A DNA stretch of 64,000 nt, from NCBI GenBank assembly GCA_037179515.1, contig JAXCGZ010022645.1:300001-364000 (forward strand), in the 5' to 3' direction. The notes under the pieces were generated by a model, which saw nothing but the letters and a program-made list of their open reading frames with translations, ran no database searches and was not told the DNA's origin. Within the stretch, counting starts at the first letter, position 1, and each line of letters begins with the position of its first letter. This DNA is from Halocaridina rubra. Taxonomy: Eukaryota; Arthropoda; Malacostraca; Decapoda; Atyidae. Positions 39,184 to 49,864 of this stretch are shown here, piece by piece. The position numbers and the translations under genes are program-made.

Positions 39184-40263
39184 ATGAAGCCATCTCTGTC
39201 CCAAACCTCTCCCACCCATGGGTCGGGAGAAGGGGTAGTCATCAGAGGACTTAAACAGAGAATCAAGAAGTTAGAGGAAATGGTTACAAGCCTTGATGAT
39301 AAAATTCGGAATATGGATGGAGAAATGAAAGAGAATGAAACACTCAGAGAACAAATAAGATCTTTGGAGGAAGCAAATAAAGCACAAGGGCAGGAGAGAA
39401 AGGAACTAGAAAAAAGAATAAAGAAGCTGGAAGGGGAAAAGAGTCAACTAGAATCTAGAATTTCTAATCAAGAAGATAAAAACAAACAGCTAAATGACAA
39501 CCTAAAGGAATTAGATGTTAGTTCACTGCTATCTTCTGAGAGAGACGAGATTGCTGCTTGGAATGTTCAGATTAAGGAAAACATTGAACAGTTCAGAAAA
39601 GAGTTCCAGGAGCTGAATATGGAAAATGATGCCATGAAAACGTCCTTTGCTGATGCACTAAAGGGGAATGTGGCAGTAAAAGAGGCTGTAAAGGTGGTGG
39701 CACTGGAAAACATACAAACAGTTGACTATAAAGAGACAGTAATCGAAAAAATGAAAGACGTTGTGATGGAAAGGGCAAACCCACTCATCAGACAGGCACT
39801 TGATAAGGAGAAGACAGTGGTAATCTCAGGCATAAGTGAATCCCAGGAGCCAACATGGCAGGGGAGACTTGAAGAAAATAAAGCTAACGTTGTAGACCTG
39901 ATAAGAAAGCTTGGAGTAGTATGTGGTCCTGAGGATATTGTAAACATACACCAACTAGGTAAATATTCGAGGGAAGGAAAGCCGAGACCAACAAAAGTAA
40001 CCTTTGAGAGAGGGGAGACATGTAGGGAAATATTGTTGAGAAAAAAAAGTCTAAAAGACCTTCAAGAATGCAAAGAAGTGTTCATTAGACGATACAGAAC
40101 ACAGGAAGAGATGGGAAAGATCAAAAACTTGTTGCAAGAGGCAAGAAGGTTAAATGATGAAAGAAATGAAGAAGAGAAGAAAAATTTTTGTTACGGAATA
40201 CTTCCAGACAAAGGGGAGATAAAGAAGATAATGACAGAAGATCAGGGGATGGGGCCTCATTAA
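39184..40263 (+). CDS. CR1-like LINE ORF1 protein (coiled coil plus RRM-like domain)
   Basis: 359 residues. Residues 20-150 are a long coiled coil rich in E, K, L and Q (for example LKQRIKKLEEMVTSLDDKI), which likely trimerises the protein. Residues 205-310 look like the RRM-type nucleic-acid-binding region of L1/CR1 ORF1 proteins: KTVVISGISES as the first strand, RPTKVTF as another, followed by a basic helix (REILLRKKSLKD, FIRRYRTQEEM). No CCHC knuckle is seen. Its role would be to bind the LINE RNA and act as a chaperone in the RNP. It overlaps ORF2 by 76 bp in another frame, so ORF2 may be reached by reinitiation or frameshift. The Met at 39184 follows a C/T-rich leader. Confidence 0.87.
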   Translation: MKPSLSQTSPTHGSGEGVVIRGLKQRIKKLEEMVTSLDDKIRNMDGEMKENETLREQIRSLEEANKAQGQERKELEKRIKKLEGEKSQLESRISNQEDKNKQLNDNLKELDVSSLLSSERDEIAAWNVQIKENIEQFRKEFQELNMENDAMKTSFADALKGNVAVKEAVKVVALENIQTVDYKETVIEKMKDVVMERANPLIRQALDKEKTVVISGISESQEPTWQGRLEENKANVVDLIRKLGVVCGPEDIVNIHQLGKYSREGKPRPTKVTFERGETCREILLRKKSLKDLQECKEVFIRRYRTQEEMGKIKNLLQEARRLNDERNEEEKKNFCYGILPDKGEIKKIMTEDQGMGPH

Positions 40264-43088
40264 GATTGTTATACACAAATGCTGATGGATTAGCTGGTAA
40301 GGCAGTAGAATTAAAAGATAGGATTCACAACAGTAAGGCAGATATAGTAGCAATTACAGAGACTAAGTTGAGTGAGGACATAAACAGTGTCACAGTTTTT
40401 CCTAAGGGCTTCAGAATACTAAGGGTCGAAAGATCTGAGTGGACTGGTGGAGGGATAGCACTGCTCATAAGTGAGAGGATTCAAGTTGAAGAGATAAACT
40501 TGGCTATAGAAAGTGAGTTCAGGGAATTTCTTGTTGCTCGCATAAATACTGGGTCAGAGAGCATTATAATAACTGTTGTATACAACCCACCAAGGAACCA
40601 AAATAGGCTTGAAATTTATGAGGAAAGTCATATAGGTACGATTGAAGTCATAAACTCAGTTGTTAACATGGCGCGGGAGAAAAAATGTAGGATTTTGATT
40701 ATGGGAGACTTTAATCATAAAGAGATAGATTGGATAAATCTTGACCCACACAGTGGTGAGGACTCCTTTGGGGCAAGATTCCTAGATTGCGTACAAGAGA
40801 ATTTCCTACACCAACATGTAATGGAACCAACAAGAGCCAGGGGTGGGGATGAGCCATCACTACTTGATCTGGTGTTCACAGATAATGTGTTGGATATTGA
40901 AAATATTGAGTATGAACCACCAATTGGAAAGAGTGACCACTGTGTGTTGTTGATGGAGTATATCATTGAAGACATTCTTCCTGAGAGTAGAGGCACTGAG
41001 GACATGAGGAGGAACTATCAGAAAGGAGATTACATCAAAATGAATGAGCTTTTTGCAGTTATTGACTGGAGAACCTTATTTTACAACAAATCTGTACAAG
41101 AAATGTATGACATCTTTTGTGAGAAATATGGGAAGATAGTAGATTGCTGCATACCTGTCACCAAAGTAGGTGTAATTCATGCCAGAGAGAAATGGTTCGA
41201 TAATGGGTGTAAAAGAGCTAAGGAGTGGAGAGACAAATGCTGGAAAAGGTATAGGAGGAGAAAAAACATAAATGCCTGGCAAACCTACAAAAGAGCAAGA
41301 AACGACTACCTAAGTAAAAGGAGAGAGGCAGAGAAAGATTATGAGAGGGACATCACCAGGAAGGCTAAAGAAAATCCCAAGCTTTTCCACAGCTTTATCA
41401 GAGGAAAACTGAAGGTAAAAGAACAGGTTTTAAGGCTAAAGAGAGCGGATGGAAGCATCACTGAGACGGACGAAGAGATCTGCAAAGAATTGAACAAGGA
41501 GTTTCAGTCAGTATTTACAGTAGAAAATACCCCACCCCCTCAGATTGCAGTGATAGAAGCTCAAGGGCCGGTATTAGAGAACATCAACCTTACAGCCACA
41601 GAGGTATGCAAAGCGCTGATGGATTTAGATGTTCATAAAGCTACAGGTCCTGATGACATATCCCCTCATGTGCTTAAAAAATGCGCAAACACAATATCAG
41701 TGGCACTAAGTATCATATTTAAGGAGTCATTGGAGTCGGGGGAGATTCCAAGATGCTGGAAACAAGCAAATGTGATACCTATCTTCAAAAAGGGAAGGAG
41801 GGATACGGCTCTGAACTATAGACCAGTTTCCTTGACCAGCATAGTTTGCAAACTTATGGAGAAACTACTAAGGAAACATATCTCTCTTCACTTGGAATCC
41901 TTCAACTTTTTGTCAGTGAGGCAACATGGCTTCAGAGAAGGTAGATCAACAGTAACAAACTTATTAGAATTTTATGATGAGGTAAGCCAAATCTTACAGG
42001 AAAGAGAGGGCTGGGCAGATTGCATATTCCTAGACTTCCAGAAAGCGTTTGACACTGTTCCACATGGGAGACTTATTAGGAAGCTGCAATCAATGGCTAG
42101 AATAGGTGGAAATGTCTTGGAATGGATAAAAACTTACTTAGAAGGAAGGGAACAGAGGGTTAGAGTAAGACACTCAGTGTCTGAATGGAGAAGAGTTAGT
42201 AGTGGAGTTCCACAGGGTTCAGTTTTAGGGCCACTTTTGTTCCTTGTATATGTAAATGACCTACCAGAGTCTGTAAATTCATTCATGAATATGTTTGCAG
42301 ATGATGCAAAGATTGTGAAGAAAGTAAAAAACGAGAACAATGGTAGAGAACTTCAGGAGGATCTAAATAATCTGCATGAGTGGTCAGAAAAGTGGCTAAT
42401 GAAATTCAATACCTCAAAATGTAAGGTAATGAGAATGGGTACAAGTGCAAGAAGGCCCAAGCTTGACTACTCGGTGGCTGGAGTACAACTTCAGGAGACA
42501 GAAAATGAGAGAGATCTAGGAGTAAACATATTGGCAGATTTGTTTCCAGAAATACATATAAATGGCGTAGTAAGGGCAGCATATGCATTCTTATCAAATG
42601 TAAGGGTAGCCTTCAGGCACATGGACAAGGAAATGTTCAGAAATATTTATGTAACCTATGTGAGGCCAAAACTCGAATATGCAGCCCCCTTTTGGAATCC
42701 GCACTTGAAAAAGCACATAGCTAAGCTTGAAAAAGTTCAAAGACATGCCACGAAACTGGTGCAAGAAATACGCAATCTCGGTTATGATGAGAGGCTGAGG
42801 GAATTAGACTTGCCATCACTCGAAGCTAGAAGAGTAAGGGGGGATATGGTGACAGTCTTTAAATTCCTTCATGGTTATGATAGAGTGGATAGGGATCGAT
42901 ATTTCGATATGGCTGGCTCTAGAACTAGAGGTCATAGTTTGAAGCTTCGGAAGAAAACTTGTTTGCAGGATGTAAGGAAATACTTTTTCAGTGTAAGAGT
43001 AGTTGATAATTGGAATTCGCTAAGCGAGGAGGTAGTTAATGCTACCTCAATCCATAGTTTTAAGGACAGGTATGATAAGTATCACTAA
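40188..43088 (+). CDS. CR1-like LINE ORF2: APE endonuclease-reverse transcriptase
   Basis: 966 open codons. Endonuclease: N31 (TNADGL), E58 (ITETKL), VVYNPP, D174 and N176 (GDFN), LLDLVFTD, and S249-D250-H251, i.e. a complete APE-type active site that would nick the target DNA. A basic linker (KRARNDYLSKRREAEKDYERD, split here for length) follows. [21 protein letters not shown], motif [10 protein letters not shown] (D616), motif [11 protein letters not shown], motif C FADD (D705, D706). The C-terminal CR1-type blocks [37 protein letters not shown] and [13 protein letters not shown] end at YDKYH. Length and order fit the CR1/Jockey group. The first Met overlaps ORF1; the true start could be slightly later. 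Confidence 0.92.
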   Translation: MLRNTSRQRGDKEDNDRRSGDGASLRLLYTNADGLAGKAVELKDRIHNSKADIVAITETKLSEDINSVTVFPKGFRILRVERSEWTGGGIALLISERIQVEEINLAIESEFREFLVARINTGSESIIITVVYNPPRNQNRLEIYEESHIGTIEVINSVVNMAREKKCRILIMGDFNHKEIDWINLDPHSGEDSFGARFLDCVQENFLHQHVMEPTRARGGDEPSLLDLVFTDNVLDIENIEYEPPIGKSDHCVLLMEYIIEDILPESRGTEDMRRNYQKGDYIKMNELFAVIDWRTLFYNKSVQEMYDIFCEKYGKIVDCCIPVTKVGVIHAREKWFDNGCKRAKEWRDKCWKRYRRRKNINAWQTYKRARNDYLSKRREAEKDYERDITRKAKENPKLFHSFIRGKLKVKEQVLRLKRADGSITETDEEICKELNKEFQSVFTVENTPPPQIAVIEAQGPVLENINLTATEVCKALMDLDVHKATGPDDISPHVLKKCANTISVALSIIFKESLESGEIPRCWKQANVIPIFKKGRRDTALNYRPVSLTSIVCKLMEKLLRKHISLHLESFNFLSVRQHGFREGRSTVTNLLEFYDEVSQILQEREGWADCIFLDFQKAFDTVPHGRLIRKLQSMARIGGNVLEWIKTYLEGREQRVRVRHSVSEWRRVSSGVPQGSVLGPLLFLVYVNDLPESVNSFMNMFADDAKIVKKVKNENNGRELQEDLNNLHEWSEKWLMKFNTSKCKVMRMGTSARRPKLDYSVAGVQLQETENERDLGVNILADLFPEIHINGVVRAAYAFLSNVRVAFRHMDKEMFRNIYVTYVRPKLEYAAPFWNPHLKKHIAKLEKVQRHATKLVQEIRNLGYDERLRELDLPSLEARRVRGDMVTVFKFLHGYDRVDRDRYFDMAGSRTRGHSLKLRKKTCLQDVRKYFFSVRVVDNWNSLSEEVVNATSIHSFKDRYDKYH

Positions 43089-43113
43089 GTCTAAAAATGG
43101 AACCGATCAGGAG

Positions 43114-43146
43114 ACGGGAAGATACGAGCTTTGGGCTCTTTCCCGT
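43114..43146 (+). promoter_or_regulatory. 3' UTR stem-loop of the LINE
   Basis: ACGGGAA pairs with TTCCCGT, and inside it GAGC pairs with GCTC around a short TTTG loop. The element recurs at the 3' end of every copy in the window. In the diverged copy at 52979-53012 the outer pairs read ATGG/CCAT, a compensating change. It is the likely recognition site for the LINE RT on its RNA. Confidence 0.75.
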
Positions 43147-43150
43147 AAAC

Positions 43151-43180
43151 ACAATTAGGTAATCACAATTAGGTAATCAC
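43151..43180 (+). repeat. LINE 3' tail repeats, two units of ACAATTAGGTAATC
   Basis: Two perfect 14-bp units end the full-length LINE in place of a poly(A) tail, as CR1 elements end in short tandem repeats. One or two units are found on the other copies. Confidence 0.9.
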
Positions 43181-44550
43181 ACTGAACTATAGACCAGTTT
43201 CCTTGACCAGCATAGTTTGCAAAGTTATGGAGAAACTACTAAGGAAACATATCTCTCTTCACTTGGAATCCTTCAACTTTTTGTCAGTGAGGCAACATGG
43301 CTTCAGAGAAGGTAGATCAACAGTAACAAACTTATTAGAATTTTATGATGAGGTAAGCCAAATCTTACAGGAAAGAGAGGGCTGGGCAGATTGCATATTC
43401 CTAGACTTCCAGAAAGCGTTTGACACTGTTCCACATGGGAGACTTATTAGGAAGCTGCAATCAATGGCTAGAATAGGTGGAAATGTTTTGGAATGGATAA
43501 AAACTTACTTAGAAGGAAGGGAACAGAGGGTTAGAGTAAGACACTCAGTGTCTGAATGGAGAAGAGTTAGTAGTGGAGTTCCACAGGGTTCAGTTTTAGG
43601 GCCACTTTTGTTCCTTGTATATGTAAATGACCTACCAAAGTCTGTAAATTCATTCATGAATATGTTTGCAGATGATGCAAAGATTGTGAAGAAAGTAAAA
43701 AACGAGAACAATGGTAGACAACTTTAGGAGGATCAAAATAATCTGCATGAGTGGTCAGAAAATTGGCTAATGAAATTCAATACTTCAAAATGTAAGGTAA
43801 TGAGAATGGGTACAAGTGCAAGAAGGCCCAAGCTTGACTACTCGGTGGCTGGAGTACAACTCCAAGAGACAGAAAATGAGAGAGATCTAGGAGTAAACAT
43901 ACTGGCAGATTTGTCTCCAGAAATACATATAAATGGCATAGTAAGGGCAGCATATGCATTCTTATCAAATGTAAGGGTAGCCTTCAGGCACATGGACAAG
44001 GAAATGTTCAGAAATATTTATGTAACCTATGTGAGGCCAAAACTCGAATATGCAGCCCCCTTTTGGAATCCGCACTTGAAAAAGCACATAGCTAAGCTTG
44101 AAAAAGTTCAAAGACATGCCACGAAACTGGTGCCAGAAATACGCAATCTCAGTTATGATGAGAGGCTGAGGGAATTAGACTTACCATCACTCGAAGCTAG
44201 AAGAGTGAGGGGGGATATGATGACAGTCTTTAAATTCCTTCATGGTTATGATAGAGTGGATAGGGATCGATATTTTGATATGGCTGGCTCTAGAACTAGA
44301 GGTCATAGTTTGAAGCTTCGTAAGAAAACTTCTTCGCAGGATGTAAGGAAATACTTTTTCAGTGTAAGAGTAGTTGATAATTGGAAATGGCTAAGCGAGG
44401 AGGTAGTTAATGCTATCTCAATCCATAGTTTTAAGGACAGGTATGATAAGTATCACTAAGTATAAAATGGAACCGATCAGGAGACGGGAAGATACGAGCT
44501 TTGGGCTCTTTCCCGTAAACACAATTAGGTAATCACAATTAGGTAATCAC
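43181..44550 (+). pseudogene. 5'-truncated CR1-like LINE (copy J) head-to-tail with the full-length copy
   Basis: It starts directly after the tail of the full-length LINE, inside the [13 protein letters not shown] region, and runs to its own tail (44521-44550). One reading frame holds throughout 43203-44459, broken by a single CAG-to-TAG change near 43725, after motif C FADD. Nearly identical to the full-length copy. Confidence 0.92.
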
Positions 44551-44843
44551 ATAAATATTTCTTATCATTTCCTTGTCCATATACCTGAAGGCTACCCTTA
44601 CATTTGATAAGAAGGCATATGCTGCCCTTACTTGGCCATTTATATGTATTTCTGGAGACAAATCTGCCAGTATGTTTACTCCTAGATCTCTCTCATTTTC
44701 TGTCTCTTGAAGTTGTACTCCAGCCACCGAATAGTCAATCTTGGGCCTTCTTGCACTTGTACCCATTCTCATTACCTTACATTTTGAAGTATTGAATTTC
44801 ATTAGCCACTTTTCTGACCACTTATGCAGTGGTGCGTGTGTGA
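44551..44843 (-). repeat. LINE fragment of the 816-bp subfamily
   Basis: Minus-strand piece of ORF2 (from the [13 protein letters not shown] region to NIYV) that starts flush with the tail of copy J and carries the same CTTATGCAGTGGTGCGTG junction as the 32-34 kb array. It joins the tail of copy L at 44844. Confidence 0.88.
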
Positions 44844-47800
44844 GTACCTAATTGTGATTACCTAATTGTGTTTACGGGAAAGAGCCCAAAGCTCGTGTCT
44901 TCCCATCTCCTGATCAGTTCCGTTTTCTTCTTAGTGATAATTATCATACCTGTCCTTAAAACTATGGATTGAGATAACATTAACTACCTCCTCGCTTAGC
45001 CAATTCCAATTATCAACTACTCTTACACTGAAAAAGTATTTCCTTACATCCAGCAAAGAAGTTTTCTTACAAAGTTTCAAACTATGACCTCTAGTTCTAG
45101 ATCCAGCCATATCAAAATATCGATCCCTATCCACTCTATCATAACCATGAAGGAATTTATAGACTCTCACCATATCCCCCCTCAATCTTCTAGCTTCCAG
45201 TGATGGTAAGTCAAATTCCCTCAGCCTCTCATCATAACTGAGATTACGTATTTCTGGCACCAGTTTCGTGGCATGTCTTTGAACTTTTTCAAGCTTAGCC
45301 ATGTGCTTTTTCAAGTGTGGATTACAAAAGGGGGCTGCATATTAGAGTTTTGGCCTCACATAGGTTACATAAATATTTCTGAACATTTCCTTGTCCATGT
45401 GCCTGAAGGCTACCCTTACATTTGATAAGAAGGCATATGCTGCCCTTACTATGCCATTTATATGTATTTCTGGAGACAAATCTGCCAGTATGTTTACTCC
45501 TAGATCTCTCTCATTTTCTGTCTCTTGAAGTTGTACTCCAGCCACCGAGTAGTCAAGCTTGGGCCTTCTTGCACTTGTACCCATTCTCATTACCTTACAT
45601 GTTAAAGTATTGAATTTCACTAGCCACTTTTCTGACCACTCATGCAGATTATTTAGATCCTCCTGAAGTTCTCTACCATTGTTCTCGTTTTTTACTTTCT
45701 TCACAATCTTTGCATCATCTGCAAACATATTCACGAATGAATTTACAGACTCTGGTAGGTCATTTACATATACAAGGAACAAAAGTGGCCCTAAAACTGA
45801 ACCTTGTGGAACTCCACTACTAACTCTTCTCCATTCAGACACGGAGTGTCTTACTCTAACCCTCTGTTCCCTTCCTTCTAAGTAAGTTTTTATCCATTCC
45901 AAAACATTTCCACCTATTCTAGCCATTGATTGCAGCTTCCTAATAAGTCTCCCATGTGGAACAGTGTCAAATGCTTTCTGGAAGTCTAAGAATATGCAAT
46001 CTGCCTAGCCCTCTCTTTCCTGTAAGATTTGGCTTACCTCATCATAAAATTCTAATAAGTTTGTTACTGTTGATCTACCTTCTCTGAAGCCATGTTGCCT
46101 CACTGACAAAAAGTTGAAGGATTCCAAGTGAAGAGAGATATGTTTCCTTAGTAGTTTCTCCATAACTTTGCAAACTATGCTGGTCAAGGAAACTGGTCTA
46201 TATTTCAGAGCCGTATCCCTCCTTCCCTTTTTTGAAGATAGGTATCACATTTGCTTGTTTCCAGCATCTTGGAATCTCCCCTGACTCCAGTGACTACTTA
46301 AATATGATACTTAATGCCACTGATATTGTGTTTGCGCATTTTTTAAGCACATGAGGGGATATGTCATCGGGACCTGTAGCTTTATGAACATCTAAATCCA
46401 TCAGCGCTTTGCATACCTCTGTGGCTGTAAGGTTGATGTTCTCTAATACCGGCCCTTGAGCTTCTATCACTGCAATCTGAGGGGGTGGGGTATTTTCTAC
46501 TGTAAATACTGACTGAAACTCCTTGTTCAGTTCTTTGCAGATCTCTTCATCCGTCTCAGTGATGCTTCCATCCGCTCTCTTTAGCCTTAAAACCTGTTCT
46601 TTAACCTTAAGTTTTCCTCTGATAAAGCTGTGGAAAAGCTTGGGATTTTCTTTAGCCTTCCTTGTGATGTCCCTCTCATAGTCTCTCTCTGCCTCTCTCC
46701 TTTTACTTAGGTAGTCATTTCTTGCTTTTTTGTAGGTTTGCCAGGCATTTATGTTTTTTCTCCTCCTATACCTTTTCCAGCATTTGTCTCTCCACTCCTT
46801 AGCTCTTTTACACCCATTATCGAACCATTTCTCTCTGGCATGAATTACACCTACTTTGGTGACAGGTATGCAGCAATCTATTATCTTCCCATATTTCTCA
46901 CAAAAGATGTCATACATTTCTTGCACAGAGTTGTTGTAAAATAAGGTTCTCCAGTCAATAACTGCAAAAAGCTCATTCATTTTGATGTAATCTCCTTTCG
47001 GATAGTTCCTCCTCATGTCCTCAGTGCCTCTACTCTCAGGAAGAATATCTTCAATGATATACTCCATCAACAACACACAGTGGTCACTCTTTCCAATTGG
47101 TGGTTCATACTCAATTTTTTCAATATCCAACACATTATCTGTGAACACTAGATCAAGTAGTGATGGCTCATCCCCACCCCTGGCCCTTGTTGGTTCCATT
47201 ACATGTTGGTGTAGGAAATTCCCTTGTACGCAATCTAGGAATCTTCCCCAAATGAGTCCTCACCACTGTGTGAGTCAAGATTTATCCAATCTATCTCTTT
47301 ATGATTAAAGTCTCCCATAATCAAAATCCTACATTTTTTTCCCCGTGCCATGTTAACAACTGAGTTTATGACTTCAATAGTACCTATATGACTTTCCTCA
47401 TAAACTTCAAGCCTATTTTGGTTCCTTGGTGGGTTGTATACAACAGTTATTATAATGCTCTCTGACCCAGTATTTATGCGAGCAACAAGAAATTCCTTGA
47501 ACTCACTTTCTATAGCCAAGTTTATTTCTTCGACTTGAATCCTTTCACTTATGAGCAGTGCTATCCCTCCACCAGTCCTCTCAGATCTTTCAACCCTTAG
47601 TATTCTGAAGCCCTTAGGAAAAACTGTGACACTGTTTATGTCCTCACTCAACTTAGTCTCTGTAATTGCTACTATATCTGCCTTACTGTTGTGAATCCTA
47701 TCTTTTAATTCTATTGCCTTACCAGCTAATCCATCAGCATTTGTGTATAACAATCTTAATGAGGCCCCATCCCCTGATCTTCCGTCATTATCTTCTTTAT

Positions 47801-47965
47801 CTCCCCTTTGTCTGGAAGAACTCTGTAATGAAAATTTTTCTTCTTTTCTTCATTTCTTTCATCATTTAACCTTCTTGCCTCTTGCAACAAGTTTTTGATC
47901 TTTCCCATCTCTTCCTGTGTTCTGTATCGTCTAATGAACACGTCTTTGAATTCTTGAAGGTCTTT
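44844..47965 (-). pseudogene. Long CR1-like LINE copy, 5'-truncated in ORF1 (copy L)
   Basis: On the minus strand: ORF1 end (47941-47756), endonuclease (47753-46900), linker and RT, C-terminus (45314-44931), 3' UTR and two tail repeats at about 44844-44873. Seen damage: an indel near 47235 in the endonuclease, a GAG-to-TAG change near 46294, an extra T near 46231, TGG-to-TAG near 46005 and GAA-to-TAA near 45341. Motif C FADD is kept. Confidence 0.92.
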
Positions 47966-48341
47966 TATTTACGGGAAAGAGCTCAAAGCTCGTATCTTCC
48001 CGTCTCCTGATCAGTTCCATTTTCTACTTAGTGTACTTATCATACCTGTCCTTAAAACTATGGATTGAGATAGCATTAACTACCTCCTCGCTTAGCGAAT
48101 TTTAATTATCAACTACTCTTACACTGAAAAAGTATTTCCTTACATCCTGCAAAGAAGTTTTCTTACGAAGCTTCAAACTATGACCTCTAGTTCTAGAGCT
48201 AACCATATCAAAATATCGATCCCTATCCACTCTATCATAACCATGAAGGTATTTAAAGACTCTCACGATATCCCCCCTCAATCTTCTAGCTTCCAGTGAT
48301 GGTAAGTCAAATTCCCTCAGCCTCTCATTATAACTGAGATG
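47966..48341 (-). pseudogene. Short CR1-like LINE 3' fragment (copy M)
   Basis: Minus-strand copy of the last ~95 codons and the 3' UTR, lacking the tail repeats: TTTACGGGAAAGAG follows the truncated 5' end of copy L directly. It ends at SYNERLREF, where unrelated sequence begins. Confidence 0.9.
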
Positions 48342-49513
48342 TGTCAAAAAATAACTATTTGATGAAATATAAACATAACTTACGGAGGGCTGCATAAAGC
48401 AAATCTTAACCCAAATAACTCTACCTTTTTTCATACTTTGAGTTCTTAATGAGTTGAAGCCTTGTCTTGATCACGGAAAATACAAGACTGTTAAACTTCA
48501 GAGAAACTCGAGGCGAGGGAAAGGCAATACTGCATAGGATAGTTTATTAGGGATATCGAACACCGACAGTGAGACAACTAAGAAGCATCCATCTGTCCTG
48601 GTGTTAATCAGTACTTCGATTGATTTAAGTGCTCTCCTGCTCTAGCCTTTCAACCTAAACTCTAGCCTGGAAGCACTTTCTCAATGGCAGTATTCTAATC
48701 ATTGAATAAATGCTGAAGTAGTTTAACGCTTTGTATATCAAAATGATCCACACAAAATTCCTTAGTCAGAGACAGCACAGTCTACAGCACTACAGCCTAT
48801 AAAACCTGTCAGTCAGATCACAAATGTGGACATGCGGCTGGAGAGATCAGTTCCCTCATTGTTGATTGGCTTGATTTTGGGATTAGTCGGCCACCCTCTG
48901 AGACAGACTCTTGACAGAATGCATGAATATACGCGGAAAACTCTCATTTTACATGCCCTGATAAGATGTTATTAAATCATATATAATCTAATATATTCAT
49001 ATTGCGAGTGGAAAAAATGCTCAAAAATAGAGGATAGAATTCATTTCATAAAAACAGAAACCAGAACCTTATTTTTAGAATGTTTGCATGCTTCAAATTA
49101 TATGTAAAGAATAAAAATATGTGAGCAGGCTTTCATTTGTATATCTGAAATTTATGAGAGATTATTAATAAAACTTATATTTAGTAACATAAGTTTGACA
49201 AAACAGTAGACTAATATTAATTAGGACAAAAGAGATTTGTCCTTGAAGGTAATGTTAAGTCACCTTCATTTAAACACGCTTTCACTATTCACAATCATAG
49301 ACAAATCTCGAATTATTTTTAAGCATATATCACCCATGACTCATATGAATACACTCAACCATCAATTTAAAGGACATCAATATAACGGAAAACACCTGGA
49401 GTAGCAGATTTTGTATTTTCATTGTGGCACCATTGGATAAGAGCCACTGCTTCAAGAGGGAGAGAGAGATAAAAAGCACTTTGGGCTACCATCAGTTCAG
49501 TGTATCACAATAG
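48342..49513. other. Gene-free stretch
   Basis: About 1.2 kb of mixed sequence with no coding region, repeat or mobile element that I can recognise on either strand. Confidence 0.55.
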
Positions 49514-49518
49514 TAATA

Positions 49519-49538
49519 TAAATAATAATAATAATAAC

Positions 49539-49609
<71 letters not shown>

Positions 49610-49678
49610 AAGAGAAATGAATAGTGCTTTGGGATAAATATTTGCTTATCTCACAATAATAATAATAATAATTATAAA

Positions 49679-49752
<74 letters not shown>
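49519..49752. repeat. Two (AAT)n microsatellites
   Basis: (AAT)n at about 49519-49606 and 49656-49752, separated by about 50 bp. Poly-Tyr and poly-Ile frames through them are artefacts. Confidence 0.97.
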
Positions 49753-49753
<1 letters not shown>

Positions 49754-49864
49754 GCCCCATATATACACACATTTTCTATAAAAAATGTATGAAAGAGAAG
49801 CTTTAATGGGGCATAAGTAAGGATAACACTCTCTCTCTCACACACACAAAGAAAAGGAATACAT

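Larger units (their letters stand above)
38263..43180 (+). mobile_element. Full-length CR1-like non-LTR retrotransposon
   Basis: About 4.9 kb: a 5' UTR of about 920 bp, ORF1 (39184-40263), overlapping ORF2 (40188-43088), and a short 3' UTR with a stem-loop and two 14-bp tail repeats. Both frames are open and all endonuclease and RT catalytic motifs are present, so by inspection it could be active and a source of the other copies here. The 5' boundary is set where the neighbouring minus-strand LINE fragment ends (GC-rich ACACCGCGCGTTC start). I found no clear target duplication; both flanks are other LINE copies. Confidence 0.9.
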
